64,000 nucleotides of DNA from Nephrocerus scutellatus (Eukaryota; Arthropoda; Insecta; Diptera; Pipunculidae). The translations under genes and the position numbers were made by a program. The DNA is taken from contig OX352763.1 in NCBI GenBank assembly GCA_947095585.1, forward strand, positions 102,217,908 to 102,281,907. The letters run 5' to 3'. The notes beneath the pieces were generated by a model, which saw only the letters and a list, made by a program, of their open reading frames with translations, did no database searches and was not told the origin of the DNA. Numbering within the stretch: position 1 is the first letter of the stretch; the number at the start of each line of letters is the position of its first letter. Positions 30,664 to 41,892 of the stretch are shown piece after piece.

Positions 30664-32680
30664 ATGAATAAGAAAAAACAAAAAACATATCATTTCCATA
30701 ATGAATGGGAAGAGCTTTATTTTTTTACTATGCGTAAGGATAAAATGCCTATGTTTGATATGTCGTGTTATAGTCGCCTTGCCCAAGAAAGGAAATCTCG
30801 AAAAACATTTTTCGAGTTTGCACAAAATTTATGAAAATGATTACCCTGTTAAGAAGACAAAAATAAGAGATTTAAAAAAGCAATTAACCGCTCAGCAACT
30901 TTTGTTTCAAAAGCCTGTGCATCAATCCAAAATGGCAACTGAAGCATCTAATGTCATAACAAACGTTTTGGCAAAACATAAAAAGTCTTATCGGGATGGG
31001 GAAATTTTTAAGGAAGCTTTTCTTGAGGGCAGCGAGAAATTATTTTCCAACTTTAAAAATAAAAGCGAAATTCTCAATGCAATTAAAGATTTGCAACTTT
31101 CTCGCAGAACTGTAACTCGTCGTATTGAAGATATGAATAAAAATGTAACTCGACAACTAGAAGGGGACATACAAAGTTGCAGTTTCTTTTCGTTGCAGTT
31201 TGACGAGTCAACAGATATCGTTGATACTGCACAATTAATTGTTTTTATAAGAATGGCTTTTTTCGATTTTTCCGTAAAAGAAGAATTTTTAACAATACTT
31301 CCGATAAAGGGAACAACGCGAGGTGCAGATATGATGGCAACTTTTATGCCATTTGCTGAAAAAACAAATTTGCCTTTGCATAAATTGGTTGCTATCAATG
31401 ATTGGTAGAAATAATGGATTCGTAGCCCTTTGCAAACAAAATGAACTGTTTCCTGATTTCATATTATTTCATTGCATAATTCATAATAATGCCTTATGTG
31501 CAAAAATAACGGATGTTAATGACATTATGGATGTGACAGTGAAAATTGCTAATTCGATAAGAGCGCGAAGTTTAAGGAGACGTCTATTCCGTAGTCAACA
31601 TGAAGACAATGACTCCGAATATGAAGATTTACAAATCTCAATCATCTTCAACCGCCACATAATTCACAATTTATGGCATATGGCATAGCCTCTCAAAACA
31701 GCATTACTGTCAACCTGAAAAAAAATATAATTTTCTTTTGACGAACATGAAAGGAAAAGGAGAGGAGAGAAGAAAAGAAGAGGACGAGACCGTCTGCTTC
31801 CGCTTTGAGTGTTGGACGAACAAGTCGTGTTTTTTTGCTTTGTCCTCGTGTAAGGAAAAAAGAAACGTGGACGCGACTTTAAAATTTAGAAATCCACTTT
31901 CGAATTCACTTCTAATAAGTTTTTCCTCATTCGTATACCGTTTCAACAACTTATAGTATTCTATCTCGAATTATATATAATCTACACCTCGATGGTGAGA
32001 CAGAAAAAAACGTGGCCGCGACGACATCTTTTCTTATTGGCTTTTTCTTAGAAATCCGCATTTCGTTTTTTTGATCTTATCCTTAAACCTAAAATATTGT
32101 TATAGTAATATCATACCGGGTACTCATACCAATGTGCATCGGTTTATTCTTCTCTTGAACTATTATGAAATTTTAAATTATAATTTATATAATATATAAT
32201 ATATGTCATATATGTGATATTATAAAATACATAGCCTAATGTGCCTTTTCTGTTGACAACCACCCTCCTATGAGCAGTCAAAAGGGGGCGGTTGTTACAT
32301 CCTTTTGGGGAATTCGATAACGAGGATATTTCATCAAATCTAGCTCATACTTTTCAATTGAATTCATCGGATCTAGAGTTAGAAATTTTAACAATACAAT
32401 CAGATATAATTCTGAAAGCACGTGCACGTGGAATTTACTACCAGAAGAAAAATACCCGTTATTGAGATCGGTGGCAATGAGGATATTTGCATTTTTTGGT
32501 TCCACTTATCTATGTGAAGCAGCGTTTTCTCAAATGAAAAACATAAAATCGGAATTAAGGAGTTCTTTGACTGATGACCACTTAATGGCATCTATTCGAT
32601 TGTGCACCAGTGATTACAAACCTAACTTTACAAGACTTGTTAATGAAATGGAATCTCACGCATTTACATCAAAAAATTAA
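30664..32680 (+). pseudogene. hAT transposase (GTF2IRD2-like), frameshifted, central part replaced
   Basis: The ATG at 30664 starts MNKKKQKTYHFHNEWEELYF. A frameshift near 30745 leads into CLICRVIVALPKKGNLEKHF, a C2 half of the BED-type finger with downstream H..LH. The frame runs to 31408 and contains LQFDESTDIVDTAQLIVFIR, the first catalytic Asp block. A second shift near 31405 leads to GRNNGFVALCKQNELFPDF and FHCIIHNNALCAKI. The family line ends near 31630. The C-terminus reappears at 32310 and ends with MRIFAFFGSTYLCEAAFSQM and LTDDHLMASIRL, the hAT dimerisation domain, at 32680. The gene cannot be expressed as one protein. Confidence 0.9.
31690..32300. other. foreign or scrambled segment inside the hAT gene, with hairpin
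   Basis: Between the two hAT coding blocks lies about 600 bp with no resemblance to transposase. AAACGTGG[A/C]CGCGAC occurs twice (about 31863 and 32010). At 32257-32296 ACAACCACCCTCC pairs with AGGGGGCGGTTGT across a 14-base loop, giving a strong hairpin. It may be an old insertion or rearrangement. Frames on both strands (31710-31956) have no features. Confidence 0.5.
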
Positions 32681-33104
32681 TTTAAAATATTTATCAATAA
32701 AATACATTTCACAAAATAGTAAATACAATGTATGTATTTAATATATTATTATCACGAAAGACCTTAATTCAATTTTTATTTGTTTTTAATTTAACCCATT
32801 TTTCGAAGTCGATCGCACATTAATAAGAAAAATTAATGTCGATCATACCAGTATTAAGTTTGCCCACCCCTGCGCTAGCCTATCGTCATTGCACGGGAAT
32901 CTCCCTATTATTAAACTCACTCTTTCGAAAAAGGATCACCGAGAGCGAGCGCCTCCAGACGGCCCAACGAGGTGCTTTTCAGTCCAATACTAATGTACAT
33001 ATTATACTAAATCCCTTTTACCTGAATTTTTTTTGTTAAGCTTGAAATTTTTGTTGACACTTCCTTCGGACTTCTCAAAACGCCTTGCTCAATGAGGTTT
33101 CCAG

Positions 33105-33600
33105 AAAAATAGGAACAATGAGGATATCAAGAAGCTTCAAATGGTAATTGATTACAATTCAGCAAAACAAGGTATCGATTTATCAGACCAAATGGCTAGT
33201 TATTTTTCTCCGTTACGTAAAACTATTCGATGGTACCACAAAATAGCTTTCGAGTTCCTTTTGAGCACCGCCGTTGTAAACAGTTACAGTATTGTACAAA
33301 CAATTGAAGCCCAATACAAAAATTTGTGATTTTAGGAAAAGTATTTGCGAGTATCTATGTGAAGCACCAGATCACCAGCATCAGGACCCTTCAGCTCTAA
33401 AACTCGTTTTTTACAAACTTATGATATCTGAGATAACAGAAATAGAATTATCAGAAAACGATGTAGCAGATGCTACAATAAAATAAAACAGACAGACGGC
33501 CGGAAAGAAGCTGTAAAAACCCAAAAAGGTTACAACATTCTGCAATGGCTGTGTGGATAATCCAGCTCTTTGCCTGGACTGTTTCAACCAAACTCATTAA
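33105..33600 (+). pseudogene. piggyBac transposase, C-terminal fragment
   Basis: VIDYNSAKQGIDLSDQMASY is the third-Asp block of piggyBac transposases, followed by SPLRKTIRWYHKIAFEFLLS and TAVVNSYSI. After a frame change FRKSICEYLC continues the family, and near 33530-33590 TFCNGCVDNPALCLDCFNQT supplies the C-terminal cysteine-rich finger. The N-terminal two thirds are missing. Confidence 0.85.
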
Positions 33601-33787
33601 TTAATTCTTTTTTTTATTATATGCAAGATAAAAGTGAATATATATATATTATATTATAGAAATAAAAGATAAGGTGAAAATTCTTAAAAAAAAAATGCTT
33701 TTTTCGGTGCCATAACATAATATTTATTCGCTTTACTGTACTGCCGCAGAAAATATATTGCATTGAATTTACAGGTGACCGTACACC

Positions 33788-33850
33788 GCCGGCGGTACAC
33801 ACGGCACTCTAATCAAAGTAAAGCGTGTACCGCCGGCGGTATACACGGCA
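33788..33850. repeat. duplicated GCCGGC palindromes at piggyBac end
   Basis: GTACACCGCCGGCGGTACAC and GTGTACCGCCGGCGGTATAC stand 45 bp apart, each followed by ACGGCA. They sit where the end of the piggyBac copy meets gypsy gag at GTGTTAG, close to a TTAA target. Probably subterminal transposase-binding repeats. Confidence 0.55.
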
Positions 33851-33856
33851 TCCAAC

Positions 33857-34189
33857 GTGTTAGAAGTTCTAAATAACAATTTTGGAGACAAATCGACTTG
33901 CGATGAATTGTTTGAGGAAATGAGACACACAATATTTAAATCGAACTGCCTCGATTTTTATAACGAAATTAGATTGAAATTAAGAAGACTTAACAACAAG
34001 ACTGCAATCGTAGAAGGAGACAGTAACACCTTAACTTCATGCGCGAAAAACAACTCTAGATTAGCACTTAATTTCTTTGTGAAAAGAATTCCAGAACCAA
34101 TGAGATCGATCCTTACATGCAGAGACCCAGAGACTCTAAAAGAGGCAATTGACATACTTTTTCAGGCCGGTTATGCATATAAGGTGTGA
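33857..34189 (+). pseudogene. errantivirus-like gypsy gag fragment
   Basis: The frame gives NNNFGDKSTCDELFEEMRHT, DFYNEIRLKLRRLNNKTAIV and RIPEPMRSILTCRDPETLKE. It aligns block by block with the gag at 36702-37766 (NNFSERRSPEELYDELRGVT; FYNEIKDKLRKLNNKT; KIPEPMKTILTCRNPESLES), so it is a diverged member of the same family, cut at its start by the piggyBac copy. Confidence 0.85.
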
Positions 34190-35158
34190 CGTCGGCCTAG
34201 CGGAGGAATCAGGAAATAGAAAACTTCGAACAAACCTAAAAGATGGCATAAAGGGAGGTCGGCTAACAATCGCTGTGATGATCCTGTTTCGCTCGTTTTC
34301 GTAAGAAAGCTTAGGCTCTAAAACGGGCGAAATATCGACATTTTTTTTGTTGGACTAAGACGAGTTCCGGCTTTGCAAAAAGCCTTCTTCTGCGTTTGAC
34401 ATCCGACTAAGGTGGACGTGTTGATAATCGCGAGCAAGGCATGCTTACAAACCGTTTTTCTTTTTTCTTCGTTGTACATTTCCTTTCGTTTGCTGACATT
34501 GAGTTTGTTTAAGACAGGGCTTTTAAGACAAAAAGAATATATCAAATACTGATTTTGAATAAAAACGTTATGTAGATAAGGCGAGAAGTCAGTTCGGATG
34601 AGAGGAGGCAACGCGGCGTGAGCGGGACGGAAGACTCGCAATCAGGATCTGAATGAAGTTGAAGCTGTTAGTGTCGGTGTCATGGTGCAGCCCACGTTCC
34701 ATAGCCGGGAATTTAAAATGTATTTACAGCGACGCCTTGACTTCCGGCACAGCGGTGTCACATTTCGTCATGCAACAGAACAAAAAGGTTCTCAGGTTGC
34801 GAGGCTAACAGACTCAGGCAAATATAAAACCCGAGTTCTATTGCCACAACGACAATAGCGCTAACTTAGTTGTGAGTCCTGTATTCTGGGGTGACATACG
34901 ACCCGGAAACTGTTGCCACATCGACAAGTGCCAAGCGAAAGTGCAAGTTATAGCATCAGTGTCAGACCAAATGTAACATTCCGTAGATAGCAGAAAGAAC
35001 GCGGCGTTGCCGTCCGCCTCAGTAGAATTTGATTCAAACGTTTGAGATCAATTTTTTTTTTCGATCTCCAGAATTGAGCTTTAAATTTTAGTCCTAATTA
35101 GAAACTAGTCTAATCATAAAATTTTTTCGGGCAGCGATAAATACGCTGTTACATTAAA
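34190..35158. other. possible LTR and leader of a further gypsy element
   Basis: The stretch begins TGTGACGTCGGCC and contains a TATA-like AAATATAAAACC at about 34820, followed by moderately GC-rich leader DNA up to an ATG at 35159. This would suit LTR plus leader, but no second LTR is in the window. The minus-strand frame 34318-34641 shows nothing. Confidence 0.3.
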
Positions 35159-35233
35159 ATGTACAAAACGCCTCCAAAATCCAAGGGTCCTACAGGGAGC
35201 AGGAAGAAGTCAAACTCGGACAATGAGGATAGA
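35159..35233 (+). pseudogene. short gag-like N-terminus cut by the errantivirus-like dimer
   Basis: MYKTPPKSKGPTGSRKKSNS then DNEDR is a basic, low-complexity start like the N-termini of some gypsy Gag proteins. It is interrupted at 35234 by the LTR of the next element. The downstream remainder is not seen after 43901. Confidence 0.35.
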
Positions 35234-36009
35234 TGTTATAGCAGTAGATCCCACACCTCATACATTCCAAATAATATGAATAACTTCATATCGTACATAT
35301 TCCAATTACTCATAATACACAATTATAATATTACTCATAATGCACAATTCCATTGCTTATCCCTAATTCAATTCCTTATCTCTAATTCAGATCTAAGAAG
35401 TAAACATGTTTACTTCTTCTAAATTCAAGGACAACCAGATGTCCAATTGCCCATATATATATTCTTATCTTGTTTACCAATTTCACAATATGATGAAATC
35501 ATCTTGTTTACCATTAAGATACATTCTTATCTTGTTTACCAAATTCAAAGACATGTTCTAACATGAATAATCATTATCACATTTTGCGATCTAAGAGATC
35601 AACATGTTTACTCCGTAAACACAACAACAAGATCAAAGTCCACAACAACAAGATCAAAGTCCAACAACTCAAAATAGTATTTAAGCAGCATGCAAATACA
35701 CAGTTGAGACAGTTCGTAGATAGCCAGTTCATCATCAGTGCAGTTCATTATTATTCTTCAGTCAACAAGTTAATCATCCAGTTCGTATATATTCAGTTTC
35801 AGTGCAGTTCATAATTATTCAGTTACAGTGCTTATTCAATTACATCAGTGACACAGTATGAAATAAACTAATATAATATAATCAGATATAAGTGAGTTAT
35901 AAATTAAGTTGTAATAAAGTGTAAACCAAATATTACTTTTGTAAAAAACGATTTTATTAAAAATATATTTTCTTTTTAAAAATATATTTCGCAAATAATA
36001 AAATAAAAC
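35234..36009 (+). repeat. LTR 1 (776 bp)
   Basis: It starts TGTTATAGCAGTAG, as LTR 2 does after its purine tract, and ends AAATAAAAC just before the primer site. The first 200 bp differ clearly from LTR 2, while the rest, from CATGTTTACTCCGTAAAC on, is essentially identical. Confidence 0.85.
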
Positions 36010-36027
36010 TGGCGCAGTCGGTAGGAT
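36010..36027 (+). promoter_or_regulatory. primer-binding site, tRNA-Ser type, copy 1
   Basis: TGGCGCAGTCGGTAGGAT is complementary to the 3' end expected of an insect tRNA-Ser (…CCGACTGCGCCA), the primer of the 17.6/297 group. The same site is at 40110-40127. Confidence 0.8.
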
Positions 36028-36280
36028 GTACTTAGTCAATTAAAGACTAACTTTTTTAAAAGTTTAAAAGTACACCACCAAAACAAAAGGTGTTTGTTGT
36101 AAATAAGAAAGATCTTAACAACAAATTCCAACAAAAGTAAAAGAGAAAAAAGTATTTTAATTTTCATAATTTTATTTTATGAACAAATACTTAGTGAACT
36201 TGCAACAAATATTTCATGATTTTATTTCATAGAAATATTAATAACACAACTTATCTGACAAGAAAATTAATAAATAAATA

Positions 36281-36400
36281 ATTATACAATAAAATAAAGA
36301 AGGCGAAACATCATACATCAACAGTGAAATAAAGAAGAAAATTATACAATAAAATAAAGAAGGCGAAACATCATACATCAACAGTGAAATTAAGAAGAAA
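36281..36400 (+). repeat. 60-bp tandem repeat in the leader (two copies)
   Basis: ATTATACAATAAAATAAAGA starts at 36281 and again at 36341, with one base difference in the unit (AAATAAAG/AAATTAAG). The same pair is at 40381-40500 in the second internal region. Confidence 0.85.
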
Positions 36401-36701
36401 ACTATACAATACAACATCAAGATCAACAACAAAATAAGAAGGTTACACAAATTAATTATAAATTTTTTTTTTTTGAAAAATATTAAATAAATTTACACAT
36501 ATATTTTATTTTGCCTTACATATATATACAATATTTTACTATATTACCTATATACCTTTCTAGAATAAAAGTGCTTTCTATACACCTAAAGTTAAAATAT
36601 ATAGATATTTTTTTTTTAAAAAAACAATACAACCACAATATCTACAAAAAAAAATACCTTTTAATTGTAAAGTGAAAATCCATAAATACAAATAAATTAA
36701 A

Positions 36702-37766
36702 ATGGCAGTGGAAAATCAAGGAAATAGTGTGGTAATAAATCCAATCAAATACTTAAATGCACTCCCATATTTTGACGGAAACCCAGACAATTTATTAACC
36801 TTTTCAAACTTAGTAGACAGAATACACCCACTCTTATTAACATACGACGACTTATCCAAATATTTATTTTCCGACATTATTAAAAGTAAACTAATTAAAA
36901 AAGCCAGGGAAGTCATAGAAATAAATACTCAAGCAACTGCATGGAGCGACATTAAAGTTGTTCTACAAAATAACTTTAGTGAAAGACGTAGTCCAGAAGA
37001 ACTCTACGATGAGTTAAGAGGCGTAACTTTCAAAAATAATGTATTAGGCTTTTATAATGAAATTAAAGACAAATTAAGAAAATTAAATAATAAAACTTTA
37101 CTAATTTCTGGTCCAGGTGAAATAGCAAACCAATGTGCATTAAATAATATACGCACAGCATTAACCGTTTTTAAAAGTAAAATACCCGAACCTATGAAAA
37201 CCATTTTAACCTGTAGAAATCCTGAAAGTCTCGAATCTGCAATCGACGTATTAAGCGAAGGAGGTTACGTAGACCAATCTTATAATGAAATAAATCATTA
37301 TAACAATAGACAAACGCGTAACTATAGCAATAACAAATACAATAATCCATTCTCTAATCAACAAGTAAATCAAAATAGAAGCAGACAATTTAACAATAAC
37401 AGGTATGAACAAAAACAAAATAGAAATGAACAATTTAAAAATAATAAATACGTACAAAACCAAAACAGAAACGAACAATTTAACAACAATAAGTATGAAC
37501 AAAATCAGAATAGATACAGACAATTTAATGACCACAGGCAAATAGAAATTTTCAATTTAATAACTATAGACACAATCAAAACCAGAACAGATATAGACAA
37601 TCCGACAATAATCATAGATATAACAGTAGACAACAGAACTACAATAGATTTTCAAACGACATTCAAGACAATTTACCAAATGTTCAACAAAATCAAACGG
37701 TTGAACCCATGGATGTTAATCAATGCGAAACAAGTGAAAATTTTCACTCACGAGCCTCGGAGGTGA
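36702..37766 (+). pseudogene. gag, dimer copy 1, shifted frame at its 3' part
   Basis: The ATG at 36702 starts MAVENQGNSVVINPIKYLNA. Capsid blocks (LPYFDGNPDNLLTFSNLVDR, KIPEPMKTILTCRNPES) are intact in one frame. Residues about 205-280 form an Asn/Gln-rich tail with a degenerate unit N-R-x-x-Q-F-N-N-x-x-Y-x-Q-x-Q. A 13-bp deletion near 37541, relative to copy 2, puts the final 75 codons in the wrong frame. Gag would otherwise be about 355-360 residues, as in this group. A following pol frame overlaps at -1 near 37745. Confidence 0.85.
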
Positions 37767-38439
37767 CTTACCATATGTAAAAATTAAATCTAATAAAAAT
37801 CCACTAAAATTCATTATTGACACTGGAGAAACAAACTCAATTATAAATCCAGGTCTCTGTAACCCTAAATGGAAAGTACCAACAAATAAAATTCAAATTA
37901 AAACAATACATTATAATAAAATAAATGTAACTGAAAGAGTATCAGTTCCTCTTTTTAAAGAATTTGGCATTTCTGAGCAAAAAATCGACTTTTTGGTTTG
38001 CGCATTCCATGATAAATATGACGGTTTAATTGGCAATGACATACTGAAACGATTTAACGCTAAATTAGATTATAAACAAAATCTATTAGAAATAAATGGC
38101 CAAACAATACAAATCTTGCTCCAAAATTCAAAACAGCATACTATACACTTATTAGTGAACCAACAAAAAGGTTTAGCCTATCTCAAGACGAAGATGTTCT
38201 TGGAAAGTGAAGTTATTGCTGATGAAGGAATTTACAATGTTGAAAATCATAAGATTGAAGTTCAAACAAATGTAAAATGTTTAGGCCCTATTGAAATTAG
38301 ATCTAATCAAATCGAACAAGTAACCACTGAAAACTTTTGTGTAATAGATGAACTTGAAAACATACCACTGATGAAGCAATTACGAACTCAACATTTAACC
38401 TTAGAAGAAAAGCAAAAATTATCAAAAATAATAAATTGA
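37741..38439 (+). pseudogene. protease and start of RT, copy 1, ends at a nonsense codon
   Basis: After GGDLPYVKIKSNKNPLKF the protease active site appears as FIIDTGETNS. The flap and C-terminal blocks follow (DGLIGNDILKRFNAKL). The frame reaches QLRTQHLTLEEKQKLSKIIN and stops at TGA (38437-38439), where copy 2 has CGA. Beyond it the N-terminal RT segment (VPLKVKSYRYPY, NKIIRPSYSPNSP) is still readable to about 38660, then the catalytic RT is missing. Confidence 0.85.
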
Positions 38440-38692
38440 TACTCAGATATCTTTTATCAAGAAGGTACAAACCTTACTTTTACAAATGCAATAAAGCATG
38501 AAATTCGCACAATCGATAATGTACCATTAAAAGTAAAATCATATAGGTACCCATATATACATAAAGATGAAGTCAAACAACAGATTCACGAACTCCTCGA
38601 AAATAAAATAATAAGGCCGAGTTATTCGCCTAATAGTCCTATTAATACCACAATATTCTAACATTTCCTATTCCACTATTATTATCGAACCG

Positions 38693-39228
38693 ATGCCAAA
38701 CGAAAATAATAAAGCTATACTACTTGATGAAAGCATTTTTATTATAGATGAAAATAGTAATGTGTATAATAGGTAAAGGATAAATTAAAGAAAAACTTAT
38801 ATAAAAGAAATGATAATTGTACCTCAAACATTGTTAAATTTAAAGAAGCATATTGTCCAATGAAAAACTTTACGGGAAATAAAATAAAAGAAATAATACC
38901 CGGAATTATTTTGACAAAAAATGTTGCAAATATAAATATTGAACATAATTGTAACAAATTGAAATTAAACATATCCGGAAGCAAATTAATTAAATTTGAA
39001 AATTGTAATATAGTCATAAAAAATAACACATTTATTAATACATATTTTAAAATAAAAGATAGTGTTATTCTCCCATATTTTGTGTCAGAGATAAAAGAAA
39101 ATAAAGCTATAGAAATAATAAAACTAGAAGATTTTCATATCAAAAAAATTGAAACAAATAGAAAACATATTGAAGAAATAACTCTGAACAATACACATAA
39201 AATATTTTATCATATGCCTTATATTTAA
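38693..39228 (+). pseudogene. env-like C-terminal region, copy 1, broken
   Basis: Frames from the ATG at 38693 and from 38860 together correspond to the stretch that is open in copy 2. A 4-bp deletion near 38774 breaks the frame. Content is typical of errantiviral Env surface-to-membrane parts: Cys and N-x-S/T sites (several), then a hydrophobic run near 39225-39270 (Ile-rich) that may be the membrane anchor. The N-terminal Env part is absent because of the large deletion. Confidence 0.65.
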
Positions 39229-39321
39229 ATAATAATAATCATAATTATTATCGCACTATCAATATATAACATTAATAAGCACAAAAACACCATTAAAATT
39301 GTAACTTCGCCTCAGGCTAAC

Positions 39322-39335
39322 GGGGGGGGGGGGGG
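39322..39335 (+). promoter_or_regulatory. polypurine tract as a run of 14 G
   Basis: The G14 run abuts TGTTATAGCAG, the LTR 2 start, so it occupies the polypurine-tract position used to prime plus-strand synthesis. A pure G run is unusual and its length may be affected by sequencing error. Confidence 0.65.
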
Positions 39336-40109
39336 TGTTATAGCAGTAGATCCCACACCTCATACTTTCCAAAAAATATGAATAACTATGTAATCAGAAT
39401 TGTATATATTCAATCATAATATTAATACACATTCACAATATTACTCATACGCGCAGTCCTAATGGGAAATTCCATTCCTTATCTCTAATTCAGATCTAAG
39501 AAGTAAACATGTTTACATCTTCTAAATTCAAGGACAACCAGATGTCCAATTGCGCATATATATTCTTATCTTGTTTACCAATTTCACAATATGATGAAAT
39601 CATCTTCTTTACCATTTCGATACATCCTTATCTTGTTTACCAAATTCAAGACATGTTCTAACATGAATAATTATTATCACATTTTGCGATCTAAGAGATC
39701 AACATGTTTACTCCGTAAACACAACAACAAGATCAAAGTCCACAACAACAAGATCAAAGTCCAACAACTCAAAATAGTATTTAAGCAGCATGCAAATACA
39801 CAGTTGAGACAGTTCGTAGATAGCCAGTTCATCATCAGTGCAGTTCATTATTATTCTTCAGTCAACAAGTTAATCATCCAGTTCGTATATATTCAGTTTC
39901 AGTGCAGTTCATAATTATTCAGTTACAGTGCTTATTCAATTACATCAGTGACACAGTATGAAATAAACTAATATAATATAATCAGATATAAGTGAGTTAT
40001 AAATTAAGTTGTAATAAAGTGTAAACCAAATATTACTTTTGTAAAAAACGATTTTATTAAAAATATATTTTCTTTTTAAAAATATATTTCGCAAATAATA
40101 AAATAAAAC
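39336..40109 (+). repeat. LTR 2 (774 bp), shared between the two internal regions
   Basis: It follows a purine tract (as a 3' LTR) and precedes a primer-binding site (as a 5' LTR). Its first 200 bp match LTR 3, and the remainder matches LTR 1, so it is a mosaic, as expected for a recombination-made dimer. Confidence 0.9.
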
Positions 40110-40801
40110 TGGCGCAGTCGGTAGGATGTACTTAGTCAATTAAAGACTAACTTTTTTAAAAGTTTAAAAGTACACCACCAAAACAAAAGGTGTTTGTTGT
40201 AAATAAGAAAGATCTTAACAACAAATTCCAACAAAAGTAAAAGAGAAAAAAGTATTTTAATTTTCATAATTTTATTTTATGAACAAATACTTAGTGAACT
40301 TGCAACAAATATTTCATGATTTTATTTCATAGAAATATTAATAACACAACTTATCTGACAAGAAAATTAATAAATAAATAATTATACAATAAAATAAAGA
40401 AGGCGAAACATCATACATCAACAGTGAAATAAAGAAGAAAATTATACAATAAAATAAAGAAGGCGAAACATCATACATCAACAGTGAAATTAAGAAGAAA
40501 ACTATACAATACAACATCAAGATCAACAACAAAATAAGAAGGTTACACAAATTAATTATAAATTTTTTTTTTTTGAAAAATATTAAATAAATTTACACAT
40601 ATATTTTATTTTGCCTTACATATATATACAATATTTTACTATATTACCTATATACCTTTCTAGAATAAAAGTGCTTTCTATACACCTAAAGTTAAAATAT
40701 ATAGATATTTTTTTTTTAAAAAAACAATACAACCACAATATCTACAAAAAAAAATACCTTTTAATTGTAAAGTGAAAATCCATAAATACAAATAAATTAA
40801 A

Positions 40802-41892
40802 ATGGCAGTGGAAAATCAAGGAAATAGTGTGGTAATAAATCCAATCAAATACTTAAATGCACTCCCATATTTTGACGGAAACCCAGACAATTTATTAACC
40901 TTTTCAAACTTAGTAGACAGAATACACCCACTCTTATTAACATACGACGACTTATCCAAATATTTATTTTCCGACATTATTAAAAGTAAACTAATTAAAA
41001 AAGCCAGGGAAGTCATAGAAATAAATACTCAAGCAACTGCATGGAGCGACATTAAAGTTGTTCTACAAAATAACTTTAGTGAAAGACGTAGTCCAGAAGA
41101 ACTCTACGATGAGTTAAGAGGCGTAACTTTCAAAAATAATGTATTAGGCTTTTATAATGAAATTAAAGACAAATTAAGAAAATTAAATAATAAAACTTTA
41201 CTAATTTCTGGTCCAGGTGAAATAGCAAACCAATGTGCATTAAATAATATACGCACAGCATTAACCGTTTTAAAAGTAAAATACCCGAACCTATGAAAAC
41301 CATTTTAACCTGTAGAAATCCTGAAAGTCTCGAATCTGCAATCGACGTATTAAGCGAAGGAGGTTACGTAGACCAATCTTATAATGAAATAAATCATTAT
41401 AACAATAGACAAACGCGTAACTATAGCAATAACAAATACAATAATCCATTCTCTAATCAACAAGTAAATCAAAATAGAAGCAGACAATTTAACAATAACA
41501 GGTATGAACAAAAACAAAATAGAAATGAACAATTTAAAAATAATAAATACGTACAAAACCAAAACAGAAACGAACAATTTAACAACAATAAGTATGAACA
41601 AAATCAGAATAGATACAGACAATTTAATGACCACAGGCATGACCAAAACCAAAATAGAAATTTTCAATTTAATAACTATAGACACAATCAAAACCAGAAC
41701 AGATATAGACAATCCGACAATAATTATAGATATAACAGTAGACAACAGAACTACAATAGATTTTCAAACGACATTCAAGACAATTTACCAAATGTTCAAC
41801 AAAATCAAACGGTTGAACCCATGGATGTTAATCAATGCGAAACAAGTGAAAATTTTCACTCACGAGCCTCGGAGGTGACTTACCATATGTAA
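40802..41892 (+). pseudogene. gag, dimer copy 2, one-base deletion in the capsid part
   Basis: The first 155 codons are identical to copy 1. At about 41268 one T of a T run is missing (GTTTTAAAAG against GTTTTTAAAAG), so the frame ends at 41296 (KVKYPNL), and the remaining 199 codons continue in another frame from 41293 to 41892. The Asn/Gln-rich tail is intact here and includes the 13 bp lost from copy 1. Confidence 0.85.

Larger units (their letters stand above)
30182..32872 (+). mobile_element. hAT DNA transposon, full-length ends, mutated interior
   Basis: The 15-bp inverted repeat CAGGGGTGGGCAAAC is perfect at both ends (30182-30196 and 32858-32872). The 8-bp target duplication CGCTAGCC is perfect (30174-30181 and 32873-32880). 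The copy is 2691 bp and encodes a broken hAT transposase. It landed only 30 bp from the right end of the array element. Confidence 0.95.

Noticed and set aside
36238..36450. 70-codon Leu/Ile-rich minus-strand frame (also 40338-40550)
   Set aside because: It runs through the 60-bp leader repeat of the retrotransposon and is duplicated only with it; low complexity.
41350..41745. 131-codon minus-strand hydrophobic frame (also 37251-37541)
   Set aside because: Antisense of the Asn/Gln-rich gag tail, which yields Val/Ile-rich codons on the other strand.
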